64,000 nucleotides of DNA. Source: Thalassotalea sp. ND16A (GTDB lineage: Bacteria; Pseudomonadota; Gammaproteobacteria; Enterobacterales; Alteromonadaceae). The position numbers and the translations under genes were made by a program. The stretch spans positions 62,001-126,000 of the forward strand of contig NZ_JQDZ01000123.1 in the NCBI RefSeq assembly GCF_000764205.1, given 5' to 3'. The notes under the pieces were generated by a model. It was given only the letters and a program-made list of their open reading frames with translations, did no database searches and was not told where the DNA came from. Shown here one piece after another: positions 8,123 to 17,688 of the stretch (the stretch's first letter is position 1; every line of letters starts with the position of its first letter).

Positions 8123-8634
8123 TGATGACAGCTAGACAAATCACCAGCGAAACTAAAGTGGATAGTTTAAGCCAACAGATAATCAATGCGTATCAAAAAA
8201 ACTTTCCGCTGTGTTCAAGACCGTTCTTGCAGCTGGCGGAGCGTTTTAATGTCAGCGAAGAGCAAATCATTGCGCGCATAAGCTTGTTGCAAGAGCAACA
8301 AATATTATCGCGCCTGGGGCCGGTATTTAACCACAAACAAGCCGGTGCCAGTACGTTAGCGGCATTGGCAGTTCCCGCAGAACGCCTGGATGAAGTTGCC
8401 GACATGGTAAGCCAGTTTAAACAAGTCAATCATAACTATGCGCGTGAGCATCAATATAACTTATGGTTTGTGGCTACCGCCGCCAATGAAAAAATGTTGC
8501 AGCAGTGTTTAACCCATATTCATCGTGAAACCGGCTTTGAACCGTTAATCTTGCCGATGGAGCAGTCGTATCATATCGATCTGGGCTTTGAAGTCGATTT
8601 CAGCGAGGCCGAGGTGAATAAACATGAGCACTAA
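8122..8634 (+). CDS. nirD: Siroheme decarboxylase subunit NirD
   Basis: A 170-residue Lrp/AsnC-like protein. NirD, NirL, NirG and NirH together remove two acetate carboxylates from siroheme to give 12,18-didecarboxysiroheme, an early heme d1 step. The N-terminal winged-helix segment (SEEQIIARISLLQEQ) is followed by the ferredoxin-like half containing NHNYAREHQYNLWFV, the pattern of the AhbA-like members (NirD/NirG). D versus G is assigned by order, as in Pseudomonas nirDLGH. The start overlaps the nirF stop, and the ATG at 8125 is an equally possible start. It overlaps nirL by 11 bp. Confidence 0.87.
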   Translation: MMTARQITSETKVDSLSQQIINAYQKNFPLCSRPFLQLAERFNVSEEQIIARISLLQEQQILSRLGPVFNHKQAGASTLAALAVPAERLDEVADMVSQFKQVNHNYAREHQYNLWFVATAANEKMLQQCLTHIHRETGFEPLILPMEQSYHIDLGFEVDFSEAEVNKHEH

Positions 8635-9157
8635 TGCCATCGCATTTTTAAACAGTGAGAATCCAGAGCTGAGCATCGAACAACAATTGCAGTTGTTTAA
8701 TGCCATCGAATCTGGCTTGCCACTGGTAGCCCAACCTTATCTGGCTTTGGCAGAAGAGATTGGTGTTAGCGAAGAACAAGTGATTGCAATGATAACAGAC
8801 TGGCAGCAACAAGGTTTGATCCGTCGTTTCGGCCTTGTTATTCGTCACCGTAAACTGGGCTATGTCGCCAATGCCATGGTGGTTTGGGATGTAGAAGATG
8901 AGCAGGTTGACGCCATTGCCGAAATTCTAGCCGAGCAAAAAGTAGTGACTTTATGTTATCGCCGCCCGCGAGTATTGCCGCATTGGCCATATAATTTGTT
9001 TTGTATGGTACATGGCAAAAACCGAGATCAGGTTGAAGCTCAACTTGCCCAAATTTGTCAGCATAGTGAATTGAAGTCGCTGTCGAAAAAGTTACTGTTT
9101 AGCAACAAAGCCTACAAACAACGCGGCGGTCGCTATCAACATCAGCTTGCAACTTAA
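8624..9157 (+). CDS. nirL: Siroheme decarboxylase subunit NirL
   Basis: A 177-residue AhbB-like member of the siroheme decarboxylase family. It shows an N-terminal helix-turn-helix-like segment (SEEQVIAMITDWQQQG), then the conserved RRFGLVIRHRKLGY and ANAMVVWDV blocks and the CYRRPRVLPHWPYNLF motif that marks the NirL/NirH type. It works in complex with NirD/NirG-type partners on siroheme in the cytoplasm. NirL rather than NirH is assigned from gene order only, since the two are paralogues. It begins inside the end of nirD (11-bp overlap) and is followed 9 bp later by nirG. Confidence 0.86.
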   Translation: MSTNAIAFLNSENPELSIEQQLQLFNAIESGLPLVAQPYLALAEEIGVSEEQVIAMITDWQQQGLIRRFGLVIRHRKLGYVANAMVVWDVEDEQVDAIAEILAEQKVVTLCYRRPRVLPHWPYNLFCMVHGKNRDQVEAQLAQICQHSELKSLSKKLLFSNKAYKQRGGRYQHQLAT

Positions 9158-9166
9158 GGAAGAATT

Positions 9167-9610
9167 ATGGATGCGCTAGATAGAAAAATATTAAATCGAA
9201 CCCAGCTCGGTATTCCGGTATCCGATCAGCCATTTGCTGATATTGCCAATGAGCTCGGTTGTGATGAACAGCAAGTTATCGATAAACTTCAAACCATGCT
9301 TGATGACGGTTTATTAACTCGTTTTGGCCCGATGTTTGACGCTGCCAGTTTAGGTGGAGCCTTTACCCTGTCAGCCATGATAGTGCCAGAAGAAAGGTTC
9401 GGTGAAGTGAATGATATCGTTAATGCCTTTAGTCAGGTTGCTCACAACTACAAACGCCAACATACGTTAAATATGTGGTTTGTCGTCGCCTGTGAATCGC
9501 AACAAGAAATTCAAACCGTGATTGCTGATATTGAACAACAAAGCGGTCTACAAGTATTTGATTTCCCTAAGCAGGAGGAGTTTTATGTCGGACTCTACTT
9601 ACCCGTCTAA
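9167..9610 (+). CDS. nirG: Siroheme decarboxylase subunit NirG
   Basis: A 147-residue AhbA-like paralogue of NirD in the heme d1 pathway. It carries the same blocks as NirD in shorter form: a helix-turn-helix-like N terminus (CDEQQVIDKLQTML), TRFGPMFDAASLGGAF, and VAHNYKRQHTLNMWFVV. A ribosome site (AAGGAAG) precedes the ATG. The 3' end overlaps nirH by 26 bp, with the nirH ribosome site lying inside the nirG coding sequence. Assignment as G follows its third place in the D-L-G-H order. Confidence 0.86.
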   Translation: MDALDRKILNRTQLGIPVSDQPFADIANELGCDEQQVIDKLQTMLDDGLLTRFGPMFDAASLGGAFTLSAMIVPEERFGEVNDIVNAFSQVAHNYKRQHTLNMWFVVACESQQEIQTVIADIEQQSGLQVFDFPKQEEFYVGLYLPV

Positions 9611-10121
9611 ACAGCAACAATCAGAAAATTTAACTGAGCTCGAGCGACAATATATATTATTCACCCAAAATGGCATGCCGTTAGTCAGCAAGCCGTACCA
9701 TCACCTTGCCGAGCAGCTAAAAATTAGTGTTGAAGACACTCTGGCGATGACAAACGACTTGCTTGCGCGCGGTGTTATCCGCCGAATTGCTGCGGTTCCG
9801 AACCACTACCGTGCCGGTTATACCTTTAATGGCATGACAGTATGGGATGTTAAGGATGAGGAAGTGCAAACATACGGGAAATTACTCGGCCAGTTACCGT
9901 TTGTCAGTCATTGTTACCGTCGACCAAGACGCTTACCCGAATGGAATTTCAATTTGTTTGCGATGATCCATGGTAAAAATGAACAACAAATTGATGAATA
10001 CCGAATCCAGATCAAAAAACTGTTGGAAGATGTGTTGCAAACTAGTGCGAATAGTTCAAATGAAATGCTAACCAGCAGTAAAATATTGAAAAAGACTGGC
10101 TTGCGTTTGAAAGCCAAATAA
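9585..10121 (+). CDS. nirH: Siroheme decarboxylase subunit NirH
   Basis: A 178-residue AhbB-like paralogue of NirL. The conserved blocks RRIAAVPNHYRAGY, NGMTVWDVKDEE and CYRRPRRLPEWNFNLFAMIHGK are present. I chose the ATG at 9585 because it has a strong ribosome site (AGGAGGAG, 9573-9580) five bases upstream and gives the family's usual N terminus; the same frame is open for 63 bases further upstream, inside nirG, but has no such site. It completes the four-subunit siroheme decarboxylase set and is followed 9 bp later by nirJ. Confidence 0.86.
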   Translation: MSDSTYPSKQQQSENLTELERQYILFTQNGMPLVSKPYHHLAEQLKISVEDTLAMTNDLLARGVIRRIAAVPNHYRAGYTFNGMTVWDVKDEEVQTYGKLLGQLPFVSHCYRRPRRLPEWNFNLFAMIHGKNEQQIDEYRIQIKKLLEDVLQTSANSSNEMLTSSKILKKTGLRLKAK

Positions 10122-10130
10122 GGAAAAACG

Positions 10131-11321
10131 ATGTTTAGAATCTCGCAATTACTGAAAACCGTATACGATGACGCTCCAGTAAATAAGGCGGCGAAAATGC
10201 CAGGTCCAGTTGTGATTTGGAATTTAATCCGTCGTTGCAATTTGCAATGCCAACATTGCTATTCAACCTCTCTGGATATCGATTTTAAAGACGAATTAAA
10301 CACCGAACAAATTAAAGCGACTATCGACGATTTAAAAGTGGCGCAGGTACCGGTATTAATTCTTTCTGGTGGTGAGCCACTGCTGCGTCCGGATATCTAT
10401 GAAATTACCGCCTATGCCAAAGCGAAAGGTTTTTATGTTGCTTTATCTACCAATGGCACTTTGATCAACGAAGACAATATTGAACAAATCAAAGCCGCTG
10501 ATTATCAATATGTTGGTATCAGCATTGATGGATTAGAAGAGTTTCATGATAAATTTCGTCGTCAACAAGGCAGCTTTAAAACCTCTATGCATGCGTTGAA
10601 GCTGTGTAAAGATGCGGGCATAAAAGTGGGTATGCGTTTATGTCTTACCCGCGAAAACTATAAAGATTTACCGGCGATACTCGATCTGATGGAAGAACAT
10701 CGCATCGATAAATTTTACTTATCGCACCTTAATTACTCTGGCCGTGGCAAGCGTAGTGCTGAGAATGATGCGATGTTTGCGATGACCAAAGGGGCGATGG
10801 AGCAGTTGTTTGAACGTGCCTGGTCACATTTAGAACAAGGCATAGACAGCGATTTTGTTACCGGTAATAACGATGCCGATGGCCCGTTTTTACTGCAATG
10901 GGCCGAGCACAAGTTTGGCGATAAATACCCGCAACGCGTGGCCAATTTAAAACAACGGCTAATTAACTGGGGCGGTAATGCCAGTGGCGTTAATGTGGCC
11001 AATATCGATAATACCGGCGTCATTCATCCGGACACTTATTGGTGGAACCACCCGTTGGGTAACGTCAAGACCGAAAAATTTTCAGACGTTTGGAAAAATA
11101 CCCAAGACCCGTTAATGCTGGGTTTCAGACAAAGTCCAAGACCGGTAACCGGTCGTTGTGCAAGATGTGAATATTTAAATATTTGTGGTGGCAATACTCG
11201 CACCCGCGCCTTCGCGCAATCAGGTGATGTTTGGGCAGAAGACCCGGGCTGCTACTTAACCGATGAAGAAATTGGCGTTGCTGCAAGTGCGCCTGAAGCG
11301 ATTGCAGTAACCAATATATAA
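10131..11321 (+). CDS. nirJ: Radical SAM heme d1 biosynthesis protein NirJ
   Basis: A 396-residue radical S-adenosylmethionine enzyme. The [4Fe-4S] motif CNLQCQHC lies at residues 36-43 (Cys36, Cys40, Cys43), followed by the glycine-rich SGGEPLLRPD segment of the SAM site. A SPASM-like C-terminal cluster region contains CARCEYLNICGGNTR and a later Cys in DPGCYL, giving a second Fe-S cluster. NirJ removes the two propionate side chains of didecarboxysiroheme during heme d1 formation. Length and motifs fit the family well. It stands between nirH (9-bp gap) and nirE (18-bp gap) in the operon. Confidence 0.95.
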   Translation: MFRISQLLKTVYDDAPVNKAAKMPGPVVIWNLIRRCNLQCQHCYSTSLDIDFKDELNTEQIKATIDDLKVAQVPVLILSGGEPLLRPDIYEITAYAKAKGFYVALSTNGTLINEDNIEQIKAADYQYVGISIDGLEEFHDKFRRQQGSFKTSMHALKLCKDAGIKVGMRLCLTRENYKDLPAILDLMEEHRIDKFYLSHLNYSGRGKRSAENDAMFAMTKGAMEQLFERAWSHLEQGIDSDFVTGNNDADGPFLLQWAEHKFGDKYPQRVANLKQRLINWGGNASGVNVANIDNTGVIHPDTYWWNHPLGNVKTEKFSDVWKNTQDPLMLGFRQSPRPVTGRCARCEYLNICGGNTRTRAFAQSGDVWAEDPGCYLTDEEIGVAASAPEAIAVTNI

Positions 11322-11339
11322 TTAAACAGAGAGCTTGTT

Positions 11340-12176
11340 ATGACAAATCTTCTTAATAAAATTTTACCACGTGCTACCTTTGCCAAAGGTGAAGTTGCAC
11401 TCGTTGGTGCCGGACCTGGTGATCCTGAACTGTTGACCGTAAAAGCGCTGCGCTTTATTGCCCAGGCGGAAGTGGTTATTTATGACCGACTGGTAAGTGA
11501 TGAAATTATGGCGTTATTGCCAGCTGATTGTGAGCGTTTTTATGTGGGCAAAAAGCAAGCTCAGCATTGTGTGCCACAAAACAATATCAACGAAGTGTTG
11601 GTGCAATACGCCAAGCAACACAAGCGGGTATTACGGTTAAAAGGCGGTGATCCGTTTATTTTTGGTCGCGGTAGTGAAGAAGCAGAGCATCTGTTAAACC
11701 ATGGCATTAGCTGTCATGTGTTATCTGGTATCACCGCCGCATCGGCGTCTACCACTTATGCTGGTATCCCACTCACCCATCGTGGTGTTTCCCAGTGTTG
11801 TACCTTCATCACCGGCCATTTACAGAATGATGGTCAGCTAGTATTGCCTTGGCAAAGTTTGAATAATGACAATCAAACGGTTGTATTCTATATGGGCATT
11901 AGTGCGGTGAAAATGATCTCAGAAAAACTGATCGAACATGGTCGTGCGGGAACTACCCCGGCTGCGATCATTCGCCAGGGTACTCGCCCGGATCAGCAAG
12001 AGTTTAGAGGCACCTTAGCTACACTAGAACAAATGGTGATTGAGCATGATATTAAACCACCAGCCTTGATTGTGGTGGGTGATGTGATTAATCAACTCGA
12101 CCCGAAACATATTGCCGGTGGTGGTTATTTTCAAGCCGAAGCGATAAAACAAATGCCAGAATTATCTGTGGGATAG
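11340..12176 (+). CDS. nirE: Uroporphyrinogen-III C-methyltransferase NirE
   Basis: A 278-residue SAM-dependent methyltransferase that converts uroporphyrinogen III to precorrin-2, the entry to siroheme and heme d1. It has the full set of SUMT motifs: VGAGPGDPELLT near the N terminus, YDRLVS, VLRLKGGDPFIFGRG, GITAASAS, GIPLTHRG and VFYMG. It lies inside the d1 operon, so NirE is preferred over CobA/CysG-C as a name. The siroheme synthase encoded 1.7 kb downstream retains only a decayed version of this domain, so NirE may serve both siroheme and heme d1 synthesis here. Confidence 0.93.
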   Translation: MTNLLNKILPRATFAKGEVALVGAGPGDPELLTVKALRFIAQAEVVIYDRLVSDEIMALLPADCERFYVGKKQAQHCVPQNNINEVLVQYAKQHKRVLRLKGGDPFIFGRGSEEAEHLLNHGISCHVLSGITAASASTTYAGIPLTHRGVSQCCTFITGHLQNDGQLVLPWQSLNNDNQTVVFYMGISAVKMISEKLIEHGRAGTTPAAIIRQGTRPDQQEFRGTLATLEQMVIEHDIKPPALIVVGDVINQLDPKHIAGGGYFQAEAIKQMPELSVG

Positions 12177-12185
12177 GAATTACTG

Positions 12186-13811
12186 ATGAGCAAGAACAGC
12201 CCCTTTTATAGTGCACTGATCGCCGCTGCAACTTTGCTTTTAAGCCAAGCGGCAATGGCCCATGTTGAGAAAAGTGTTGAGCAAGATGCGAAGCAAAAAG
12301 ATAAGCAATCGGCAGAGCAGTTATACCAACAACATTGTCAGAGCTGTCATGGTGTGGATCGAATGGGCAGCATGGGGCCGGCATTATTCCCGGAAAATTT
12401 ATCGCGCTTGCGCAAAAATAAAGCAAGTGGAGTTATCAGCAAAGGGCGCATTGCGACCCAGATGCCAGCGTTTGAGAAGACATTATCAAAAGATAATATC
12501 GATAAATTAGTCGACTACATTTACACCCCGGCAGAAACGGTTCCACAATGGACATTGGCCGATATCAATGCCACGCATATTCAACACTTTGACCAAAACA
12601 AATTGCCAAATACTCCGCAATTTGACGCCGACTTGATGAATCTGTTTATTGTCGTGGAGCTTGCTGATCACTCGGCAACCTTGCTTAATGGCGATACCTT
12701 TGAGCCGATCACTCGCTTTAAAACGCGCTTTGCCTTACATGGCGGCCCTAAGTATTCACCGGATGGCCGCTTTGTCTATTTTGCCTCGCGTGATGGTTGG
12801 ATCAGTAAATACGATATTTACAATATGAAAACTGTAGCGGAAATTCGCGCCGGTATTAATACCCGTAATTTGGCGGTATCAAGTGACGGCAAGTACGCAA
12901 TAGTGGGTAATTACCTGCCTCATAATATCGTGATTTTGGAAACCGAAACTCTGACTCCGATTAAAGTGGTGGCAACGAGCGACAAAGATGGTAAAACGTC
13001 CCGCGTTAGCGCGGTATACAATGCACCACCAAGAACCAGTTTCATCGTCGCCTTAAAAGATGTGAAAGAAGTGTGGGAAATTCCATACAGTGATGCCGGT
13101 GGCGTTGATGTGTATAAAGGTTGGGCGCATGACTATCGTAAAGATGGTGGTGAAGGCAAACTGGAGAACTGGAAAAAAGACGAGCAGTTCCCAATTCGCC
13201 GCATAACCACTGAAGATTACTTGGATGATTTTTTCTTTGACCCGGACTACATTAATTTAATTGGCGCCTCACGCGATAGCCAAAACGGGCAAGTGATTAA
13301 CCTGGATGCGAAAAAGAAAGTCGCCACCATAGAAATGGCCGGCATGCCACACTTGGGCTCAGGCATTACCTGGGATTATCAGGGCAGGCAAGTGTTTGCT
13401 TCACCGAATATCAAAGATGGTCGGGTAACGGTTATTGATATGGATAACTGGCAGGTGATCAAAGAAATCAAAACCGAAGGCCCGGGTTTCTTTATGCGCA
13501 GTCACAGTAAATCGCCTTATGCCTGGGTGGATGTATTTTTTGGTCCGAACAAAGAAAAAGTACATATCATCAAAAAGAATACCTTGGAAATTGTTAAAAC
13601 CATCGCGCCGGCACCCGGTAAAACCGCCGCGCATGTTGAATTTACCAAAGACGGAAAATACGTATTGTTGAGCATTTGGGATAACGATGGCGCGGTAATT
13701 GTGTATGATGCTAATACCTTAGAAGAAATTAAGCGTTTACCTATGAAGAAACCTTCTGGAAAATATAACGTTTATAATAAAACGCACTATGAGCGTGGAA
13801 CTAGCCATTAA
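12186..13811 (+). CDS. nirN: Dihydro-heme d1 dehydrogenase NirN
   Basis: A 541-residue periplasmic NirS paralogue with a signal peptide (ending AAMAHV), an N-terminal cytochrome c domain (heme site CQSCH, near residue 56) and a C-terminal d1-type propeller (LFIVVELADHSATLLNGD; GKYNVYNK at the end). NirN carries out the last step of heme d1 synthesis, introducing the acrylate double bond in dihydro-heme d1 before transfer to NirS. It is assigned NirN and not NirS because it sits at the end of the d1 operon, shows the d1-domain blocks ITRFKTRFALHGGPKYSPDG and GMPHLGSG, and the canonical NirS is already present at 2351. A signal-peptide-proximal Lys/Gln/Asp-rich stretch precedes the heme domain. 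Confidence 0.92.
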   Translation: MSKNSPFYSALIAAATLLLSQAAMAHVEKSVEQDAKQKDKQSAEQLYQQHCQSCHGVDRMGSMGPALFPENLSRLRKNKASGVISKGRIATQMPAFEKTLSKDNIDKLVDYIYTPAETVPQWTLADINATHIQHFDQNKLPNTPQFDADLMNLFIVVELADHSATLLNGDTFEPITRFKTRFALHGGPKYSPDGRFVYFASRDGWISKYDIYNMKTVAEIRAGINTRNLAVSSDGKYAIVGNYLPHNIVILETETLTPIKVVATSDKDGKTSRVSAVYNAPPRTSFIVALKDVKEVWEIPYSDAGGVDVYKGWAHDYRKDGGEGKLENWKKDEQFPIRRITTEDYLDDFFFDPDYINLIGASRDSQNGQVINLDAKKKVATIEMAGMPHLGSGITWDYQGRQVFASPNIKDGRVTVIDMDNWQVIKEIKTEGPGFFMRSHSKSPYAWVDVFFGPNKEKVHIIKKNTLEIVKTIAPAPGKTAAHVEFTKDGKYVLLSIWDNDGAVIVYDANTLEEIKRLPMKKPSGKYNVYNKTHYERGTSH

Positions 13812-13867
13812 CAGCAAGATGAGATAATTGCTGATTTAATCGCGCTAGCAAAGTTTTTGGAGAAAAC

Positions 13868-14815
13868 ATGAATTACTTCCCAATTTTCCTTGATGCGAAA
13901 ATGATCAGTGTATTGGTTGTTGGTGGCGGCGAAATTGCCGGCGCGAAAATTGATTTACTGATAAAAAGTCCGGCTAAGGTGACGGTAGTGTCGCCAAAAG
14001 TGTCAGCCAATATACAGGCGCTAATTGATGATGATAAAATTGCCTACATCGATGGTGTATATGAAAAATCACAACTGGCAGGGAAACAGCTGGTCTTTGT
14101 TGCCACGGAAAATCGCAGTTTAAATGAACAAGTGAACCTGGATGCGCGCGAGTGTGGTGTGCTGGCCAATGTGGTGGACAACGCCGATTTGTGCCACTTT
14201 ATCACGCCAGCAATCATCGACCGTTCGCCTATGGTGTTTGCCATGGTAAGTTCAGGTCAGTCACCTGTATTGCTGCGTTATTGGCGCGAGAAACTGGAAA
14301 CCATGATCCCGCAATCGTTAGGGAAACTGGCAAGCTTTGCCGGAGCAAAACGCCAGGCGGTGAAAGATCACTTTAGCAATTTTGCCAACCGTCGCTTGTT
14401 TTGGGAAAGTTTCTTTACCCATACCGGTATCGAACAAGGCAAAGATCTTGAATCTACATTTAATGCTCAGCTTGCCAACAGTAAAGACGAAGCCAAAAAT
14501 CAAGGCGAGTTATTGCTGATCGACGCTCCGGCTCATCCGGATTTACTAACGCTAGGCGCAGTAAGGAATATGCAAAAAGCGGATAATATTTTGCATGATG
14601 CCAACGTTGCCGCGAACATTATCGATTTGTGTCGCCGAGATGCGCCGAAAGCGATTAACAATGATAGCAACATTGCAGAAACCCTGGCATTACTGCAACA
14701 AGGTAAACGCGTGTGTTATTTACACCTTGGCGATGTCGCAGCAGCTCATCCTTTACTTACGGCAGCAGAAGACAAAAATTACCCGATTTATCGTTTCAAT
14801 TGCGCTCGCCGATAA
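13868..14815 (+). CDS. CysG-type precorrin-2 dehydrogenase/ferrochelatase with degenerate SUMT domain
   Basis: A 315-residue protein whose first ~200 residues match the Met8-like half of CysG, which oxidises precorrin-2 and inserts iron to make siroheme. It has the NAD-binding VVGGGEIAGAK motif, NVVDNADLCHFITPAIIDRSP and SSGQSPVLLRYWREKLE. The remaining ~105 residues align with the start of the CysG methyltransferase domain but the SAM motif is lost: IDAPAHPDLLTL stands where VGAGPGDxxLLTL is expected, and GKRVCYLHLGD where GKRVVRLKGGD is expected. The protein ends about 140 residues short of full CysG. The methylation step can be supplied by NirE upstream. It has a good ribosome site (TTGGAGAA) and is the last gene of the run, followed by a terminator. 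Confidence 0.88.
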   Translation: MNYFPIFLDAKMISVLVVGGGEIAGAKIDLLIKSPAKVTVVSPKVSANIQALIDDDKIAYIDGVYEKSQLAGKQLVFVATENRSLNEQVNLDARECGVLANVVDNADLCHFITPAIIDRSPMVFAMVSSGQSPVLLRYWREKLETMIPQSLGKLASFAGAKRQAVKDHFSNFANRRLFWESFFTHTGIEQGKDLESTFNAQLANSKDEAKNQGELLLIDAPAHPDLLTLGAVRNMQKADNILHDANVAANIIDLCRRDAPKAINNDSNIAETLALLQQGKRVCYLHLGDVAAAHPLLTAAEDKNYPIYRFNCARR

Positions 14816-14853
14816 TTCAACCTTTTCCTATTTATCCCTAGCTCAGGTTATTT

Positions 14854-14892
14854 AAAAGCCAGAAATTAGTCACGCTAATCTCTGGCTTTTTT
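14854..14892 (+). terminator. Rho-independent terminator ending the nir operon
   Basis: The stem AGCCAGAAATTAG / CTAATCTCTGGCT with loop TCACG is followed by a T-run. Confidence 0.88.
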
Positions 14893-14950
14893 ACGTTCTT
14901 AGCTAAATCCCCTCACTTTTGTTGTTCAGATTTTCCCAAATCGAGCAATT

Positions 14951-14990
14951 ACATACGTATGCACGGCAAATTTGCCATGCATACGTATGT
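14951..14990. promoter_or_regulatory. Paired LacI-type operators upstream of glgP
   Basis: Two perfect 10-bp palindromes CATACGTATG (14952-14961 and 14980-14989) lie within a larger inverted repeat (ACATACGTATGCA / TGCATACGTATGT), with centres 28 bp apart. A central CG in a symmetric site is typical for LacI-family regulators, and such a gene (42317) lies at the end of this locus. The same core recurs upstream of the TonB receptor and pullulanase genes. The rest of the 14816-15181 gap holds the nir terminator and an AT-rich leader; I could not pick a convincing -35/-10 pair. Confidence 0.7.
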
Positions 14991-15181
14991 AGTCATTTGC
15001 ACCTAATTGTTAATTTATCGTAACTTTATAGACAGATTATTAAATTGCCGATTTTATCGATAACCGCTGAAAAAACGAAACCGTTTTAATGCATTGAAGC
15101 GCGGTTGTTAATTTATACCTACGGGTATTACCCAATATTAAGCAACACGGATTGGTTTTGCTTAATTTCAGAAGAGACCAA

Positions 15182-17653
15182 ATGATTATGGCGACAGCAA
15201 TTAAAAAGCCGTTAACTGCAGCACAGTTTAAAAAGAAAGTGTTACAACACTTGAACTTCACTTCTTCGCAAGAAGATTTAGCGCAAAACCCTACAGCGGT
15301 GTTAAAAGCGGTGTGTTTAACCGTTAATGAAGTGGTCTACGAAAAGCTGACCGAAACCAATAAATATCATAAAGAACAGCAAAGTCGTTCGATTAACTAC
15401 TTGTCATTAGAGTATTTAATGGGGCGGATGTTATCGAATAATCTGCACAATTTGGGCTTATTTGACGTTGCCCAAAAAGCGGTCGCCAGCCTGGGTTTTG
15501 AAATAGAAGACATTTTTGAAGAAGGTCATGACCTGGCCTTAGGCAATGGTGGCCTGGGCCGTCTTGCCGCTTGTTTTCTTGATTCGCTTGCCACCATGGA
15601 CTTTAACGCCGTCGGTTACGGTATCCACTATGAGCACGGTTTATTCAAACAACAATTCCATCAGGGCCGACAAATTGAAACTCCCGACGAATGGCGTGAA
15701 TACGGCAATCCGTGGGAAGTGTGCCGCCCGGAAGCGGTACAAGAAATTCCACTGTTTGGCCATGTTGAAACCGTTGTCAATAGCGATGGTAGCGAGAACA
15801 AACATTGGCATGCCAGCCAAACCATTAAAGGTGTGCCTTGGGATGTTCCGATTGTTGGTTATAACTCGAAAACCGTGAACGTATTGCGTTTGTGGGAATC
15901 GCGCGCGTCGAGTCACTTTGACTGGCAGCAGTTCAACTCTGGTGCTTATCAAGATGCGCATTCGGCGCAAAACCAGGCGGAAACGATTTCAAAGGTGCTT
16001 TATCCGAACGATGAAACCGACGCCGGTAAAGAGTTACGTTTTATTCAGCAGTATTTTTTCTGTACCTGTTCGATTAAAGACATCATCAAGCGTTACTTTG
16101 AGCAACATGGTGATGACTGGTCACAATTTGCCGATAAGGTGGCGATCCAATTAAACGATACTCACCCGACTATCGCCATTTTAGAGTTAATGCGCACCTT
16201 AATTGATGATTATGCCTTTACCTGGACGGATGCTTTTGCCATGTGTCGTAAGGTGTTTGCTTATACCAATCACACGTTATTGCCAGAAGCGCTAGAGAAA
16301 TGGTCGGTGGCCTTGTTCGACAAGGTGTTACCACGTCATCTAGAGTTGCTTTTTTCGATCAACGAATATTTCCTCAATGAAGAAGTGTCAAAGATGTGGC
16401 CAGGCAATGAGCAAATGCGTCGTCGTTTATCGTTAATCGAAGAAGGCGAAACACAAATGGTGCGTATGGCACACTTGTGTGTGGTCACTTCGTTCAAGGT
16501 CAATGGCGTGGCCCAAATTCATTCCGATTTGGTGAAAAGCGACCTGTTCCCCGAGTTCGATACGTTATACCCGGATAAATTAACCAATGTGACCAATGGC
16601 GTAACGCCGCGTCGTTGGCTAAAAGCCTGTAACCCTGAGTTGTCTAAATTACTCAGCAGTAAAGTAAAAACTGATTGGGCGAAAGATTTAACAAGCCTTG
16701 GTGATGTCGCAAAGTTTGCAGACGATGAAAAATTTCAACAGCAATTCATGCAAATTAAACGCAACAACAAGGTCAATCTTGCCGAAGAAATCTTGGCAAC
16801 TACTGGGGTTGAAGTGAGTCCAGATGCCATCTTTGATGTACAAATTAAACGTTTGCATGAATATAAACGTCAGCATTTAAGCTTTTTGCATATTTTGGCG
16901 CTATACCGTCGTTTACTGGCCAATCCAGATTACGATATGCACCCGCGTGTTTATATCTTTGGCGCCAAAGCGGCTCCGGGTTACTACCTGGCGAAAGAGA
17001 TCATTTATGCGATCAACAAAGTGGCTGAAAAAATCAATAATGATGACCGTATCCAGGGCAAGTTGAAAGTGGTATTTATGCCGAATTATCGGGTAACCCT
17101 GGCGGAGAAAATTATTCCTGCCGCCGATGTGTCCGAGCAAATTTCTACCGCCGGTAAAGAAGCTTCAGGTACCGGCAATATGAAGCTAGCGCTTAATGGT
17201 GCCGTTACTATCGGTACGTTAGATGGTGCCAATGTTGAGATTGCCGAAGAAGTGGGCGACGACAATATTTTCATCTTTGGTAATAACGTAGATCAGATCA
17301 AGGTGTTAGAGCAACAAGGCTACAACCCTTACGATTACTACCATAACAATGAAGAGATTAAAGCCTGTTTAGACTGGTTACATACGGATTATTTCACTCC
17401 GGGCAACCCGGGTGAATTATCGGCAATCGCTAACAGTTTACTCGAAGGCGGCGATCCGTACCGTTTACTGGCTGATTTTGCCGACTATGCCAAAGCCAAT
17501 GAAGCACTCGATGCCGCCTATAAAGATACCAAGCGCTGGGCGCGGATGGCGATCATCAATACCGCGCAAATGGGTAAGTTTACTTCCGACCGGTCGATTC
17601 AGGATTACGTCGATAATATCTGGAAATTGACGCCAATTGGCGAGGAATCATAG
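15182..17653 (+). CDS. glgP: Glycogen/maltodextrin phosphorylase
   Basis: An 823-residue GT35 phosphorylase that releases glucose-1-phosphate from glycogen or maltodextrins. The pyridoxal-phosphate lysine motif [15 protein letters not shown] is intact near residue 670, as are [15 protein letters not shown] near the N terminus and [10 protein letters not shown] placed the start at the ATG at 15182, which has AGAAGAGA just upstream; the ATG at 15188 is also possible, and the in-frame TTG at 15152 is less likely. It heads a five-gene storage/maltodextrin operon and has paired LacI-type operators about 200 bp upstream. A MalP function, acting on imported maltodextrins, cannot be separated from GlgP by sequence alone. 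Confidence 0.93.
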   Translation: MIMATAIKKPLTAAQFKKKVLQHLNFTSSQEDLAQNPTAVLKAVCLTVNEVVYEKLTETNKYHKEQQSRSINYLSLEYLMGRMLSNNLHNLGLFDVAQKAVASLGFEIEDIFEEGHDLALGNGGLGRLAACFLDSLATMDFNAVGYGIHYEHGLFKQQFHQGRQIETPDEWREYGNPWEVCRPEAVQEIPLFGHVETVVNSDGSENKHWHASQTIKGVPWDVPIVGYNSKTVNVLRLWESRASSHFDWQQFNSGAYQDAHSAQNQAETISKVLYPNDETDAGKELRFIQQYFFCTCSIKDIIKRYFEQHGDDWSQFADKVAIQLNDTHPTIAILELMRTLIDDYAFTWTDAFAMCRKVFAYTNHTLLPEALEKWSVALFDKVLPRHLELLFSINEYFLNEEVSKMWPGNEQMRRRLSLIEEGETQMVRMAHLCVVTSFKVNGVAQIHSDLVKSDLFPEFDTLYPDKLTNVTNGVTPRRWLKACNPELSKLLSSKVKTDWAKDLTSLGDVAKFADDEKFQQQFMQIKRNNKVNLAEEILATTGVEVSPDAIFDVQIKRLHEYKRQHLSFLHILALYRRLLANPDYDMHPRVYIFGAKAAPGYYLAKEIIYAINKVAEKINNDDRIQGKLKVVFMPNYRVTLAEKIIPAADVSEQISTAGKEASGTGNMKLALNGAVTIGTLDGANVEIAEEVGDDNIFIFGNNVDQIKVLEQQGYNPYDYYHNNEEIKACLDWLHTDYFTPGNPGELSAIANSLLEGGDPYRLLADFADYAKANEALDAAYKDTKRWARMAIINTAQMGKFTSDRSIQDYVDNIWKLTPIGEES

Positions 17654-17688
17654 CGCTTAGTGCAGACGCTAAGTTCAGGAATAGATTT

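Noticed and set aside
12186-13811. A second nirS.
   Set aside because: Position at the end of the d1 operon and sequence blocks fit NirN; canonical NirS is at 2351.
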